Assembly: GCA_963965975.1 (NCBI GenBank) | Contig: OZ014418.1 | Coordinates: 4,290,775 to 4,354,774, forward strand | Reading direction: 5' to 3' | Length of the DNA stretch: 64,000 bases | Origin: Xestospongia bergquistia | Lineage: Eukaryota; Porifera; Demospongiae; Haplosclerida; Petrosiidae | Part shown: piece after piece, positions 11,001 through 21,645 of the stretch | How positions within the stretch are numbered: position 1 is the first letter of the stretch | Layout of the letters: every line of letters starts with the position of its first letter | Position numbers and translations under genes: made by a program | The notes under the pieces: model-generated | What the model was told of the DNA's origin: nothing | The model's input: the letters and a program-made list of their open reading frames with translations, nothing else | The model's database searches: none

Positions 11001-14000
11001 AGTAAATCAGATCTCAGTCTTTGATCAGGTATCATAGTCAGTATCAGATGAGATATCAGTGTTAAGAATCATGTTGATGTCAGTGTCCAGTAGATCAGTT
11101 ATCAACAGGTGTTAGAACAGGTATCAGTGTTAAGAATCGCGTTGATGTGAGTGTGTAGATAATATTCCAAAATGAGTAAATCATATCTCAGCATTAGATC
11201 AGATATCAGATGATAGTGTTAAGAACCGTGTTGATGTCAGTGTATAGAATGATTAGATATCAAAGAGTAAATAAGATATCAGCGTTAGATCAGGTAACAG
11301 TGTTAAGAATTGTGTTAATGTCAGTGTGTAGTAGTTCATAAATCAACATGATTAAATCAGATCCCAGTGTTGGATCAGATATCATTTTGTGTCAATCATA
11401 TATGTTAGTGTTAATAATCATGTTAATGTCTGTTTGCAGTAGATCAGATATCAACATGAGTAAATCAGATCAGTGTTAGATCAGATGTCATAGTCAGTGT
11501 CAGATGAGATATCAGTGTTAAGAATAATATTGATATCAGTGAGTAGTAGATCACATATCAACAGGAGTTAGATCAGGTATCAGTTTGTTAAATCAGACGT
11601 TAGTTTTAAGAATCATCTTGATGTCTGTTTGCAGTAGATCAGATATCAACATGAGTAAAACAGATCTGTTAGATCAGGTATCATAGTCAGTATCAGATAA
11701 GATATCAGTGTTAAGAATCATGTTGATGTCAGTGTCCAGTAGATCAGTTATCAACAGGTGTTAGAACAGGTATCAGTGTTAAAAATCACGTTGATGTGAG
11801 TGTGTAGATAATATTCCAAAATGAGTAAATCATATCTCAGCATTAGATCAGATATCAGATGATAGTGTTAAGAACCGTGTTGATATCAGTGTATAGAATA
11901 ATCACATATCAAAAAGTGTAAATAAGTTATCAGCGTTAGATCAGGTAACAGTGTTAAGAATTGTGTTAATGTCAGTGTGTAGTAGTTCATAAATCAACAT
12001 GATTAAATCAGATCCCAGTGTTGGATCAGATATCATTTTGTGTCAAATCATATATGTTAGTGTTAATAATCATGTTAATGTCTGTTTGCAGTAGATCAGA
12101 TATCAACATGAGTAAATCAGATCAGCGTTAGATCAGATGTCATAGTCAGTGTCAGATGAGATATCAGTGTTAAGAATAATATTGATATCAGTGAGTAGTA
12201 GATCACATATCAACAGGAGTTAGATCAGGTATCAGTTTGTCTTAAATCAGATGTTAGTTTTAAGAATCATGTTGATGTCTGTTTGCAGTAGAACAGATAT
12301 CAACATGAGTAAAACAGATCTGTTAGATCAGATATCATAGTCAGTGTCAGATGAGATATCAGTGTTAAGAATAATGTTGATGTCAGTGTGTAGCAGATCA
12401 GATATCAACAGGTGTTAGATGAGCTTTCAGGGTTAAGAATTGTGTTGATGTTAGTGTGTAATAGATCAGATATCAATAAGAGCAAATCAGATCTCAGTGT
12501 TAGATCAGATATAATAGTCAGTGTCAGATCAGATATCAGTGTTAAAAATCATGTTGATGTCTGTGTGTGTATCATATATCAACATTAGAAATTTCGATCT
12601 CAGTGTTAGATCAGGTGTTACATCAGGTATCAGTGTTAAGAATCATGTTAATGTTAGTGTTTAGTAAATCATATATCAACATGAGTAAATCAGATCATAG
12701 TGATAGATCAGATATCAGTTTATGTGAAGTCAGATGTTAGTTTTAAGAAACATGTTGATGTCTGTTTGCAGTAGATCAGATATCAACATGAGTAAATCAG
12801 ATCTCAGTTACATCAGACATCATAGTTAGTGTCAGCTTAGTTATCAGTGTTAAGAATCATGTTGATGTCAGTGTTTAGTAGATCAGTTATGAACTGGTGT
12901 TAGATCAGGTATCAGTGTTAAAAATTCTGTTGATGTCAGTGTGTAGTAGATCATATATGAACATGGGTAAATCAGATCTCAGTGTTAGATCAGATGTAAT
13001 AGTCAGTGTTAAGAATCCTGTTGATGTCTGTGTGTATATCAGATATCAATATTAGCAATTTAGATCTCAGTGTTAATTCAAATATTGTTATGAGATCAGA
13101 TATCAGTGTTCAGAATCAAATTGATACCGCTTTCTAGTAAAAACAGATATTAACGTGAGTAAATCAGATCTTGGTGTTGGATCAGATATCAGTTTGTTTT
13201 AAGTCAGATGTTATTGTTAAGAATCATGTTGACGTGTCTTTGCGGTACATCAGATATCAACATGAGTAAATCATATGTCACTGTTAGATCAGGTATCATA
13301 ATCAGTGTAAGATATCAGTGTTAAAAATTATGTTGACATCAGTGTGTACTAGATCAGATATCAACAAGAGTAAATCAGGTTGCAGTGTTAGATCAGGTAT
13401 CAGCATTAAGAATCGTGTTGATGTCAGTGTGTAGTAGATCATATATGAATGTGCATAAATCAGATCTTAGTGTTAGATCAGATATCCATTTGTGTTAGTC
13501 TTAAGAATCATGTTGATGTCTGTTTTCAATACACCAGATATCAAGATGAGTAAACTCAGATCTCAGTGTTAGATCAGATATCATAATCAGTGTGAGATTA
13601 TATATCAGTGTCAAGAATCGTGTTGATGTCAGTGTGTAGTAGATGAGATATCAGCAAGAGTAAATCAGATCTCAGTGTTGAATCAGATGTCAGTTTATAT
13701 TAAATAAGATGTTACTGTGAAGAATCATGTTGATGTCTTTTTGCACTAGGTCAATTATCGACAAGAGTAAATCAGATCTCAGTGTTAAATAAGATATCAG
13801 TTTATATTAAATCAGATGTTACTGTGAAGAATCATGTTGATGTCTTTTTGCAGTAGGTCAATTATCAACATGATTAAATCAGATCTCAGTGTTAGATCAG
13901 ACATCAAAGTTAGTGTCAGATGAGATATCAGTGTTAAGTATCATGTTCACATTAGTGTGTAGTAGATCACATATAAACATATGTTAGATCAGGTATTAGT

Positions 14001-15690
14001 GTTAACAATCGTGTTGATGTCAGTGTAGATCAGATATCAACAAGAGTAAATCAGATATTGGTATTAGATCAAGTATCAGTGTAAAGAATTGTGTTAATGT
14101 AAGTGTGTAGTAGATCAGATATCAACATGAGTAAATCTGATCTCAGCGTTCGATGAGATATCACAGTTAGTGTCAGAATACATACCAGTGTTAAGAATCA
14201 TGTTGATGTCAGTGTGTAGTAGATCAGATATCAACGGGTGTTAGATCATGTATCTGTGTTAAGAATCATGTTGATCAGTTTGTAGTACTTGAGATGTCAA
14301 TAAGAGTGAATCAGGTCTATGTTTTAGATCATGTATCAGTTTTAAGAATCGTGTTAATGTCAATGTGTGGTAGATCATATATCAACATGAATAAATCAGA
14401 TCTCAATGTTAGATCAGGTGTTACTGTTTAGAATCATGTTGATGTCTGTTTGCAGTAGATCAAATATCAACATGAGTAAACCAGATCTCAGTGTTAGATC
14501 AGATATCAAAGTTAGTGTCAGATGAGATATCAGTGATAAGAATTATGTTGAAGTTAGATCATTGGAGGATTAGATCTAAACAGGTGTTAGATGAGATATT
14601 GTGTTGATTTCAGTGTGTAATAATCAGATATCAAGAAGAGTAAATCAGATCTCGGTGTTATATCAGGTATCACTGTTAAGATTCGTGTTGATATCGCAGT
14701 GTTAGATCAGATATTATTGTTAATAATCGTGTTAATGTCAGTGTTTAGTAAATCATATATCATCATGAGTAAATCAGATCTCAGTGTTAGATCAGTTATC
14801 ATAGTCAGTGTTGGATTAGATATGAGTGTTAAGAATCATGTTGATGTCATTGAGTAGTAGATCAGATATCAACAGGTGTTAAATTAGGTATCAGTATTAA
14901 GAATCATGTTGATGTCAGTGTGTATTAGATCAGATATCAACATGAATAAATCAGATCTCAGTGTTAGATCAGATATCAAAGTCAACAGTGTTAAGAATCA
15001 TGTTGATGACTGTATGTAGATCAGATATCAACATTAGTGATTTAGATCTCAGTGTTAATTCAGATATCGGTATCAGATCAGATATCAGTGTTATGAATCA
15101 AATTGATGCCTTTGTAGTAAAATCAGATATAAACATGAGTAAATGAGATTTCAATGTTAGATCAGCTATCAGCGTTAAGAATCGTGTTAACATCAGTGTG
15201 TAGATCATATATCAACATGAGTAAATCAGATCTCAGTGTTAGATCAGATATCAGTTTGTGTTAAAAAAGATTTAGTGTTAAGAATCATGTTGATGTCTGT
15301 TTGCAGTAGATCAGATATCAACATGAGTAAATCAGATCTCAGTGTTAGATCAGATATCATAGTCAGTGTCAGATTAGATATCAGTGTTAAGGATCATGTT
15401 GATGTCAGGGAGTAGTAGATTAGATATCAACATGTGTTAAATCAGGTATCAGTATTAAGAATTGTGTTGATGTGAGAGTGTATTAGATCAGATATCAACA
15501 TGAGTAAATAAGATCTCAGTGTTAGATCATATATCATAGTCAGTGTCATTACAGATATCAGTGTTAAGAACCATGTTGATGTGTGTGTAGATCGGATATC
15601 AACATTAGTAATTTAGATCTCAGTGTTAATTCAGATATCGGTATCAGATTAGATGTCAGTGTTATGAATCAAATTGATGTCGCTTTGTAC
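5050..15690. repeat. Satellite B array, left (unit about 109 bp)
   Basis: Tandem array of a diverged unit of about 109 bp, itself built from shorter related motifs: AGATCAGATATCAACATGAG, TAAATCAGATCTCAGTGTTA, GATCAGATATCATAGTCAGT, AGATATCAGTGTTAAGAATC and ATGTTGATGTCAGTGTGTAG. It is dense in GATATC and AGATCT palindromes. Short frames in it (MSKSDLSVRSD-type peptides) are translations of the repeat and are not annotated. Its right end merges into the 3474-bp triplication. Confidence 0.96.
11023..12320. repeat. Local 649-bp direct duplication inside satellite B
   Basis: 11023-11671 and 11672-12320 share unusual monomer variants in the same order (GTCCAGTAGATC, GATAATATTCCAAAATGAG, GATCCCAGTGTTGG) at a constant offset of 649 bp, about six monomers. 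The collinear stretches at 30548 onward and 62710 onward have this block only once, so the extra copy arose in this array. Confidence 0.8.
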
Positions 15691-15748
15691 TGACATCAAA
15701 CGTTTTAATACTGATACCTGATCTAACACTGAGATCTGATTTACTCAT
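15691..15748 (-). repeat. Inverted satellite B partial monomer at array edge
   Basis: CTGATACCTGATCTAACACT and GAGATCTGATTTACTCAT are the reverse complement of the normal satellite B segment ATGAGTAAATCAGATCTC plus AGTGTTAGATCAGGTATCAG. Facing the forward array it could fold into a hairpin or cruciform. Repeated at 19165-19222 and 22639-22696. Confidence 0.9.
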
Positions 15749-16566
15749 CCATCTATTCAGATATTTATGAGTTCATCAATCCATCTATCATTTCAATCAT
15801 CCATCCATCCAATTATTCATTTAACAATCCATCCATCCATTGTTCCATCATTCATCTATTCTTCCTATCCATATTTGTGCTATTTATTATGCATTTATCC
15901 AACTACCCTGTCATTCAGCCATCCACTATTCATCACCAGGGGTACGTGCCCCCAAAAATGTTACAACATGCTCATTGTGCCCCCCCTTCCACAATTTTTA
16001 CACTAAAGTATGCAATATGTAGTGAACAATGAAAACACTCATTGCACATATAACATAATTGTGGCTATTGTTTATTACAAATGAATGATAGAGTGATGGA
16101 CATATCAATAAAATCAATGAACAGATGAGTAGATAGACTAATGGAAAGACTGGTGAACATATGGATTCACAAACAGATATTAATGAGTGCTTTCTTAATG
16201 ATTGTTCTGTTCTCTTTTTAATATTTTTGTTAAATGGTGTACTTGATACTCATGTGTGTAGTCCCTTGTTGCTCCCTCAGTCTTGTTTTGATAAGTGGGT
16301 TAGTGGGAATTATGGAAAATCAAAGTAAAAATATTCAAACTGGGGAGTGATTTGGTCCCCAACAATTAGAATGTCAATCAACCTGGTAAAAACATATCAC
16401 ACCACAACATTGGAGACTAAGAAATATGAAAAGTAATTATTATATTTGTGCATGTTTTTAGCAATTTTCTACCCATCCATCAATCCATCCATTTATTATT
16501 TACTTCCTCTTTGTCTTTCTGTCTTTGTCTTTCTCTATTGTTCATTATACAATGTACATACAACAG
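15749..16566. other. ATCC-rich tract and non-coding DNA of the tandem unit
   Basis: 15749-15850 is a degenerate CATC/CATT tetranucleotide tract. The rest is AT-rich with a C-run at about 15980-15987 and GATG-type repeats near 16083-16140. No supported gene: the short frames here translate to repeat-derived Ser/His/Pro strings. Near its end a CT-rich intron tail (about 16500-16566) leads to an ACAACAG acceptor. Confidence 0.7.
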
Positions 16567-16782
16567 GTAAAACAGCTCTTCAAATTACTCAAAATGCTTT
16601 AGATGCCTTTGCCATTAATAGTTGTATTGATGCTTATGTAACACATGATGCATTAGATGGAGGTGAAGAGGCTATCCTTTATCTCAAGCATGACCCAAAC
16701 CGGACAGACCAGTTATTATTACAGTGTTTTTGAGTTAATATGCCGAGTTGAAGGAAGATTTGATGTACCTGGCAATGATTAA
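16567..16782 (+). pseudogene. Host-gene exon relic (E0/E1), unit copy 1
   Basis: After the acceptor ACATACAACAG the frame reads GKTALQITQNALDAF, then GGEEAILYLKHDPNRTDQ, LLLQC. A run of five T (16727-16731) where four would keep the frame causes a +1 shift, after which FELICRVEGRFDVPGND continues to a TAA. The second part matches the left-copy relic at 3150. The E0 part is absent there, apparently deleted between ATGTACA and TTACAG. It looks like a slice of a large helical protein, not recognised. Confidence 0.55.
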
Positions 16783-16848
16783 CATTCATAACAATATGTA
16801 TCACTCTATTAATCTGTACATTCATTCTATTAATCCATCCATTCATAG

Positions 16849-16990
16849 GTATGGTACTCATATCTGCCAGTCTTTTTTAACCCATAGGGTCTGTCCTTTC
16901 TCCTTTACCCAGTCTTCTCCCTCCACCAATTCTCTCTGATTTCCCAACCATTGAAGAAATCAATACTGGTCACCATACCAGCTTGTCTAT
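16849..16990 (+). pseudogene. Host-gene exon relic (E4-like), unit copy 1
   Basis: Preceded by ATCCATCCATTCATAG, a usable acceptor. Reads YGTHICQSFLTHRVC then FSFTQSSPSTNSL and a stop; in another frame SDFPTIEEINTGHH continues. It is paralogous to 4932-5050, where satellite B replaces the 3' part, so this copy shows what lay next to the exon before satellite expansion. Confidence 0.4.
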
Positions 16991-17231
16991 CAGCTATGAA
17001 TGACTCTGGGTCCCCTACTACTTTTTATCACAACTGATTCTCCTACCCACTAACTACACAACTGATGCTCCCTCTCTATCATACTCTCTTTTCTCTTACG
17101 TCTATTTTAACATAAACGAAATGATAGTATTTTAAAAAAACAAACTCAAACAAACATCTATTCTTTATTACCAGCTGATAAACTCTCACCTGGAACTACT
17201 AACAACACTTCTCATTTGTACTTATTAATAG

Positions 17232-17461
17232 GGTGTGGCCACACCCAATGGCTTGAGAGCCAAGACCCAAATGATCCTACTAAAAATTTATTCCAGATGT
17301 AGTCACAGACATTTCTCCATGTACCACTAACATCATGGAAAGAATCTGAAGAGAGTGCAATGCATGAAGAGGGTATGGTTCTGTTATTAGCTGTTGCTAA
17401 GAAACATAGTTCATTTGTTCCTCAACATCAATTTTTATTAGGATTGATTGGCCATGGCAAG
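17232..17461 (+). pseudogene. Host-gene exon relic (E5), unit copy 1
   Basis: Bounded by TTAATAG (acceptor) and GGCAAG|GTAAGAG (donor). Frame: QWLESQDPNDPTKNLFQM, an in-frame TAG, SQTFLHVPLTSWKESEES, AMHEEGMVLLLAVAKKHSS, FVPQHQFLLGLIGHGK. One stop in about 75 codons and good splice sites indicate a recently broken exon. A second open frame over the first 100 bases cannot be excluded. Family not recognised. Confidence 0.55.
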
Positions 17462-17596
17462 GTAAGAGAGTTAACCAAGAATATTTATACATAGTAGCTA
17501 GTTGTCACTGGGAAGCTATTCCGCCTTTGGTATTATTGGGAGGGGCCAGGGATTATTACTTCTATACACAATAAACTATTTCACTTTGTCTTCCAG

Positions 17597-17732
17597 TTTG
17601 AATTATGGATGTATAACATTTCAGAAGCTAGAGTAAAACATTTTAAGAACAGAGATAGTGGAATGGCAAAAAACTCGAGTTGATTTTCTGCAACATCTGC
17701 TGACTCAGAAAAGTGGGCGTATTTCATCATAA
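17597..17732 (+). pseudogene. Host-gene exon relic (E6), unit copy 1
   Basis: After CTTTGTCTTCCAG, in phase with E5 across a 135-bp intron (17462-17596). It reads FELWMYNISEARVKHF, then a frameshift, then LRTEIVEWQKTRVDFL and QHLLTQKSGRISS to TAA. Confidence 0.5.
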
Positions 17733-17925
17733 TTATAACTGGAAAAGACATGACATCTTTGGTACCAGCTGCTGTAAAATATTGCAGTACTTTACAGAAT
17801 AATTCAATGTTAATAAATGAGAGTGCTCCTGCATGAAATAATGTAATGATGAGGAAGATGGATTGAATGGTGGGATAGGTGGATCAATGGATGGATGGAC
17901 TTGTATTGTATTTTTCTTGTCTTAG

Positions 17926-18113
17926 TTGAAATCATCTCATCTTTTGCTCCAACAACCTTAAGTAACTACTCAAGTTGACAAGCTGACTTGGACTCTTTCT
18001 ACCGAGATCAAGAACCTCTCTCCTATATCTCTTAAATCACCTGATCATATTATACACCATGGAAAACACCATGGAAAACAGTCTCAAGAAATGTACAAAG
18101 AATTATATAATTG

Positions 18114-18114
<1 letters not shown>
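17926..18114 (+). pseudogene. Host-gene exon relic (E7), unit copy 1
   Basis: After TTGTCTTAG, the frame LKSSHLLLQQP, one TAA, then VTTQVDKLTWTLSTEIKN, LSPISLKSPDHIIHHGKHH and GKQSQEMYKELYN to TGA. A repeated HHGKHHGK comes from a short duplication of CACCATGGAAAA. Directly followed by the CT microsatellite. Confidence 0.45.

Positions 18115-18116
<2 letters not shown>

Positions 18117-18149
<33 letters not shown>
18117..18149. repeat. (CT)n microsatellite, 33 bases
   Basis: 33 bases of alternating CT followed by CCATATAG and the start of the next unit. The copies at 21591-21623 and 25065-25097 are also exactly 33 bases. Confidence 0.95.
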
Positions 18150-18153
<4 letters not shown>

Positions 18154-18171
18154 TAGTTTTAACATCAGAAT

Positions 18172-21100
18172 AGTGTTAGATCAGATATTATTGTTAATAA
18201 TCGTGTTAATGTCAGTGTTTAGTAAATCATATATCATCATGAGTAAATCAGATCTCAGTGTTAGATCAGTTATCATAGTCAGTGTTGGATTAGATATGAG
18301 TGTTAAGAATCATGTTGATGTCATTGAGTAGTAGATCAGATATCAACAGGTGTTAAATTAGGTATCAGTATTAAGAATCATGTTGATGTCAGTGTGTATT
18401 AGATCAGATATCAACATGAATAAATCAGATCTCAGTGTTAGATCAGATATCAAAGTCAACAGTGTTAAGAATCATGTTGATGACTGTATGTAGATCAGAT
18501 ATCAACATTAGTGATTTAGATCTCAGTGTTAATTCAGATATCGGTATCAGATCAGATATCAGTGTTATGAATCAAATTGATGCCTTTGTAGTAAAATCAG
18601 ATATAAACATGAGTAAATGAGATTTCAATGTTAGATCAGCTATCAGCGTTAAGAATCGTGTTAACATCAGTGTGTAGATCATATATCAACATGAGTAAAT
18701 CAGATCTCAGTGTTAGATCAGATATCAGTTTGTGTTAAAAAAGATTTAGTGTTAAGAATCATGTTGATGTCTGTTTGCAGTAGATCAGATATCAACATGA
18801 GTAAATCAGATCTCAGTGTTAGATCAGATATCATAGTCAGTGTCAGATTAGATATCAGTGTTAAGGATCATGTTGATGTCAGGGAGTAGTAGATTAGATA
18901 TCAACATGTGTTAAATCAGGTATCAGTATTAAGAATTGTGTTGATGTGAGAGTGTATTAGATCAGATATCAACATGAGTAAATAAGATCTCAGTGTTAGA
19001 TCATATATCATAGTCAGTGTCATTACAGATATCAGTGTTAAGAACCATGTTGATGTGTGTGTAGATCGGATATCAACATTAGTAATTTAGATCTCAGTGT
19101 TAATTCAGATATCGGTATCAGATTAGATGTCAGTGTTATGAATCAAATTGATGTCGCTTTGTACTGACATCAAACGTTTTAATACTGATACCTGATCTAA
19201 CACTGAGATCTGATTTACTCATCCATCTATTCAGATATTTATGAGTTCATCAATCCATCTATCATTTCAATCATCCATCCATCCAATTATTCATTTAACA
19301 ATCCATCCATCCATTGTTCCATCATTCATCTATTCTTCCTATCCATATTTGTGCTATTTATTATGCATTTATCCAACTACCCTGTCATTCAGCCATCCAC
19401 TATTCATCACCAGGGGTACGTGCCCCCAAAAATGTTACAACATGCTCATTGTGCCCCCCCTTCCACAATTTTTACACTAAAGTATGCAATATGTAGTGAA
19501 CAATGAAAACACTCATTGCACATATAACATAATTGTGGCTATTGTTTATTACAAATGAATGATAGAGTGATGGACATATCAATAAAATCAATGAACAGAT
19601 GAGTAGATAGACTAATGGAAAGACTGGTGAACATATGGATTCACAAACAGATATTAATGAGTGCTTTCTTAATGATTGTTCTGTTCTCTTTTTAATATTT
19701 TTGTTAAATGGTGTACTTGATACTCATGTGTGTAGTCCCTTGTTGCTCCCTCAGTCTTGTTTTGATAAGTGGGTTAGTGGGAATTATGGAAAATCAAAGT
19801 AAAAATATTCAAACTGGGGAGTGATTTGGTCCCCAACAATTAGAATGTCAATCAACCTGGTAAAAACATATCACACCACAACATTGGAGACTAAGAAATA
19901 TGAAAAGTAATTATTATATTTGTGCATGTTTTTAGCAATTTTCTACCCATCCATCAATCCATCCATTTATTATTTACTTCCTCTTTGTCTTTCTGTCTTT
20001 GTCTTTCTCTATTGTTCATTATACAATGTACATACAACAGGTAAAACAGCTCTTCAAATTACTCAAAATGCTTTAGATGCCTTTGCCATTAATAGTTGTA
20101 TTGATGCTTATGTAACACATGATGCATTAGATGGAGGTGAAGAGGCTATCCTTTATCTCAAGCATGACCCAAACCGGACAGACCAGTTATTATTACAGTG
20201 TTTTTGAGTTAATATGCCGAGTTGAAGGAAGATTTGATGTACCTGGCAATGATTAACATTCATAACAATATGTATCACTCTATTAATCTGTACATTCATT
20301 CTATTAATCCATCCATTCATAGGTATGGTACTCATATCTGCCAGTCTTTTTTAACCCATAGGGTCTGTCCTTTCTCCTTTACCCAGTCTTCTCCCTCCAC
20401 CAATTCTCTCTGATTTCCCAACCATTGAAGAAATCAATACTGGTCACCATACCAGCTTGTCTATCAGCTATGAATGACTCTGGGTCCCCTACTACTTTTT
20501 ATCACAACTGATTCTCCTACCCACTAACTACACAACTGATGCTCCCTCTCTATCATACTCTCTTTTCTCTTACGTCTATTTTAACATAAACGAAATGATA
20601 GTATTTTAAAAAAACAAACTCAAACAAACATCTATTCTTTATTACCAGCTGATAAACTCTCACCTGGAACTACTAACAACACTTCTCATTTGTACTTATT
20701 AATAGGGTGTGGCCACACCCAATGGCTTGAGAGCCAAGACCCAAATGATCCTACTAAAAATTTATTCCAGATGTAGTCACAGACATTTCTCCATGTACCA
20801 CTAACATCATGGAAAGAATCTGAAGAGAGTGCAATGCATGAAGAGGGTATGGTTCTGTTATTAGCTGTTGCTAAGAAACATAGTTCATTTGTTCCTCAAC
20901 ATCAATTTTTATTAGGATTGATTGGCCATGGCAAGGTAAGAGAGTTAACCAAGAATATTTATACATAGTAGCTAGTTGTCACTGGGAAGCTATTCCGCCT
21001 TTGGTATTATTGGGAGGGGCCAGGGATTATTACTTCTATACACAATAAACTATTTCACTTTGTCTTCCAGTTTGAATTATGGATGTATAACATTTCAGAA

Positions 21101-21587
21101 GCTAGAGTAAAACATTTTAAGAACAGAGATAGTGGAATGGCAAAAAACTCGAGTTGATTTTCTGCAACATCTGCTGACTCAGAAAAGTGGGCGTATTTCA
21201 TCATAATTATAACTGGAAAAGACATGACATCTTTGGTACCAGCTGCTGTAAAATATTGCAGTACTTTACAGAATAATTCAATGTTAATAAATGAGAGTGC
21301 TCCTGCATGAAATAATGTAATGATGAGGAAGATGGATTGAATGGTGGGATAGGTGGATCAATGGATGGATGGACTTGTATTGTATTTTTCTTGTCTTAGT
21401 TGAAATCATCTCATCTTTTGCTCCAACAACCTTAAGTAACTACTCAAGTTGACAAGCTGACTTGGACTCTTTCTACCGAGATCAAGAACCTCTCTCCTAT
21501 ATCTCTTAAATCACCTGATCATATTATACACCATGGAAAACACCATGGAAAACAGTCTCAAGAAATGTACAAAGAATTATATAATTG

Positions 21588-21627
<40 letters not shown>

Positions 21628-21645
21628 TAGTTTTAACATCAGAAT
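18172..21645. repeat. 3474-bp tandem unit, copy 2
   Basis: Offset exactly 3474 from copy 1 throughout. Satellite B part 18172-19164, inverted monomer 19165-19222, ATCC tract and non-coding DNA to 20040, exon relics 20041-21588, CT run 21591-21623. Confidence 0.95.
20041..21588 (+). pseudogene. Host-gene exon relics, unit copy 2
   Basis: Same five relics as copy 1: 20041-20256, 20323-20464, 20706-20935, 21071-21206, 21400-21588. They have the same T-run frameshift, the same TAG and the same TAA, so the breaks predate the tandem amplification. Confidence 0.5.

Larger units (their letters stand above)
14698..18171. repeat. 3474-bp tandem unit, copy 1
   Basis: First of three direct tandem copies (next at 18172 and 21646). 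It begins at AGTGTTAGATCAG within satellite B and ends after CATCAGAAT. In order it contains satellite B to 15690, an inverted partial monomer, an ATCC-rich stretch, non-coding DNA, five exon relics and a 33-base CT run. No base difference from copies 2 and 3 was found at the places compared, including the CT run. Confidence 0.95.

Noticed and set aside
15767-16022. Ser/His-rich ORFs after satellite B (and copies at +3474, +6948)
   Set aside because: They translate the ATCC tetranucleotide tract; no splice sites or protein-like composition beyond it.
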